Source: Acanthaster planci
Taxonomy: Eukaryota > Echinodermata > Asteroidea > Valvatida > Acanthasteridae
NCBI RefSeq assembly: GCF_001949145.1
Contig: NW_019091356.1
Location: 3,132,713-3,196,712 of the forward strand
DNA length: 64,000 nucleotides
Direction: 5' to 3'
The notes beneath the pieces are model-generated. The model was not told the origin of the DNA. It ran no database searches and was given only the letters and a program-made list of their open reading frames with translations. Positions 62,710 to 64,000 of the stretch are shown in pieces. Within the stretch, counting starts at the first letter, position 1, and every line of letters starts with the position of its first letter. The translations under genes were made by a program, and so were the position numbers.

Positions 62710-64000
62710 GTAAGCACTCTATGGCATATTCCATTGCACTGGCTAATTTGTTGTTGGTTTTCTTAGCTTGACAGTCCTGCTCGGGACTTTGTTCCCCTGA
62801 CACCCTCGGCCATCCAGTAATGATTGAAGCATTAACCCTAACAACCTAGGGCCTTATTACTAAGGCATATCCTCGTTCTTCCAAAATCCTCCAGTTTCTG
62901 GGCTTAGCACAAAATGAAGGATACTTGAAACCTCAATCCTGCAAAATCCTCCATGGCCCTACTTTGGTTTTTCTGTCTTGTTTTGTGTTTTTTGGGGGAG
63001 GGTTGGGCACATCAGGTTGGTTGCTGGGCTAAAGCCGGTTTTTTTGGTAAAGGGCTTTACTTTTATAATAAACAAAGCAGACATGTGCTTTTGTTTTAAC
63101 ACACCGCAGTTGAGGATTGTGTAAACCTCCATGCTTCAATCACTATTCATCCTCCGTCCTCCAAAATCCTCCAAAACCAGCCAGAGGATTTTGGAGGATT
63201 GAGGTGGGTTGGGGTTAAACAGTCAATTGCTGCATTTTGTGTCCACTGTCTCAAGGTACACTCGAAGAGTTTGAAATTTTATTCCAGAAGAAATTGGGTC
63301 AGTTAGACCAGATTGCATGTAAATTGTTTTTATACTCGTACCATACAAGATTTGATGTTTCTTTTAAATTAGATGCTTTGATGACATTGATCTGCACAAG
63401 CCCTTTTTGATTTGGAAAACGATTTGTTGCCTTAATTCAGTGCCGCCTGTTGAAAACTGAATTTTCTAATTCGTTGCAGAATCACTCGAATGAAGCAACT
63501 TGGTGAATTTTCGAAAAAGTACAAAAAATGTCAGATTTTGTAACCAGTCAACTACATAGTAATGTGTGGGTTTTTGAGTTCGTAAATGCCACAGAATAAA
63601 TGTTAATGCTCCTTCCCTGTGTCTGAAGGCTGGGCATGATAAGTTTTTACCCATGTGTGGGCAGCTGTTCTAGCACGATGTGATCCAGTAAACATTAAAC
63701 CCTACACCGCCTACAGATAGAAACCGCCCACATTCTTTGTATAAACAGTGTCTTCTTTCTTTTGTGTGGTCATTCCTAGTTGTTACACAAGATCAGTTTC
63801 GTAAGTCGATTGTATGCAGAGTGATACCTGTGCTGAATTCTGTGCTTGTGTAGGAGTCGATGTATCTTGGGAAGCGTTTTGTAAGATGTGCAGAAAGAGG
63901 TTTTTCCATGCAATATTCCCGCTGAGGTCGTATGTAACTTACTGCCTAGGTTTCGCTGTAAAAAAGCACCTGCAGTGCAGTTGTAGCCAAAGCCGCTCCT
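62710..64000. other. IGF2BP intron 5 (open at the window end)
   Basis: No exon is recognisable after 62709. A second AATCCTCC cluster lies at 62880-63200. Confidence 0.5.
62880..63200. repeat. AATCCTCC motif cluster 2
   Basis: TCCAAAATCCTCCA recurs several times, including one inverted occurrence (GAGGATTTTGGAGGATTGAG at 63183-63202). It is the same motif as in the cluster at 59180. Confidence 0.7.

Overview
The window is animal nuclear DNA. Genes are split into many short exons with GT/AG borders, introns run from about 0.1 to 6.5 kb, there are two N gaps, and inverted-repeat elements and decayed retroelements are scattered throughout. The gene set (a DLEC1-like ciliary protein, asparagine synthetase, USP40, an IGF2BP/IMP RNA-binding protein, and a protein with two death domains) together with many TACATGTA motifs suggests a marine invertebrate deuterostome such as an echinoderm, hemichordate or cephalochordate. 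That placement is an inference; nothing here fixes the species.

Layout: (1) 249-5070 (+), the last eight exons of a DLEC1-like gene. (2) 6271-10855 (-), a complete six-exon gene for a protein of about 588 aa with a coiled coil and two death-domain-like modules; it converges on DLEC1. (3) 12.7-33.3 kb, an asparagine synthetase (ASNS) cluster: a decayed partial copy (+), remnants of a BEL/Pao-type LTR element and a non-LTR element, a ten-exon gene ASNS-1 (+, 17367-22669), and a convergent ten-exon gene ASNS-2 (-, 25574-31766, with a 5' UTR exon near 33.1 kb). (4) 34800-50105 (+), a complete 27-exon USP40 deubiquitinase gene, divergent from ASNS-2. (5) 53507-62709 (+), the first five coding exons of an IGF2BP/IMP gene (two RRMs); the KH-domain exons lie beyond the window.

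Main points of interest: exon 2 of the two ASNS genes differs at only 3 of 147 bases, while the other exons and both flanking introns have diverged strongly, which looks like gene conversion confined to one exon. ASNS-1 has an apparent 1-base frameshift in its last ~30 codons. USP40 exon 22 has an apparent 1-base frameshift that an acceptor 13 nt downstream would bypass. Several families of inverted-repeat elements occur in two or three copies inside introns of different genes. The death-domain gene has an architecture I cannot match to a named family.

The genes are not functionally linked to each other, apart from the ASNS copies. Exon borders were assigned by reading splice sites and checking phase by hand; untranslated ends are largely unknown.
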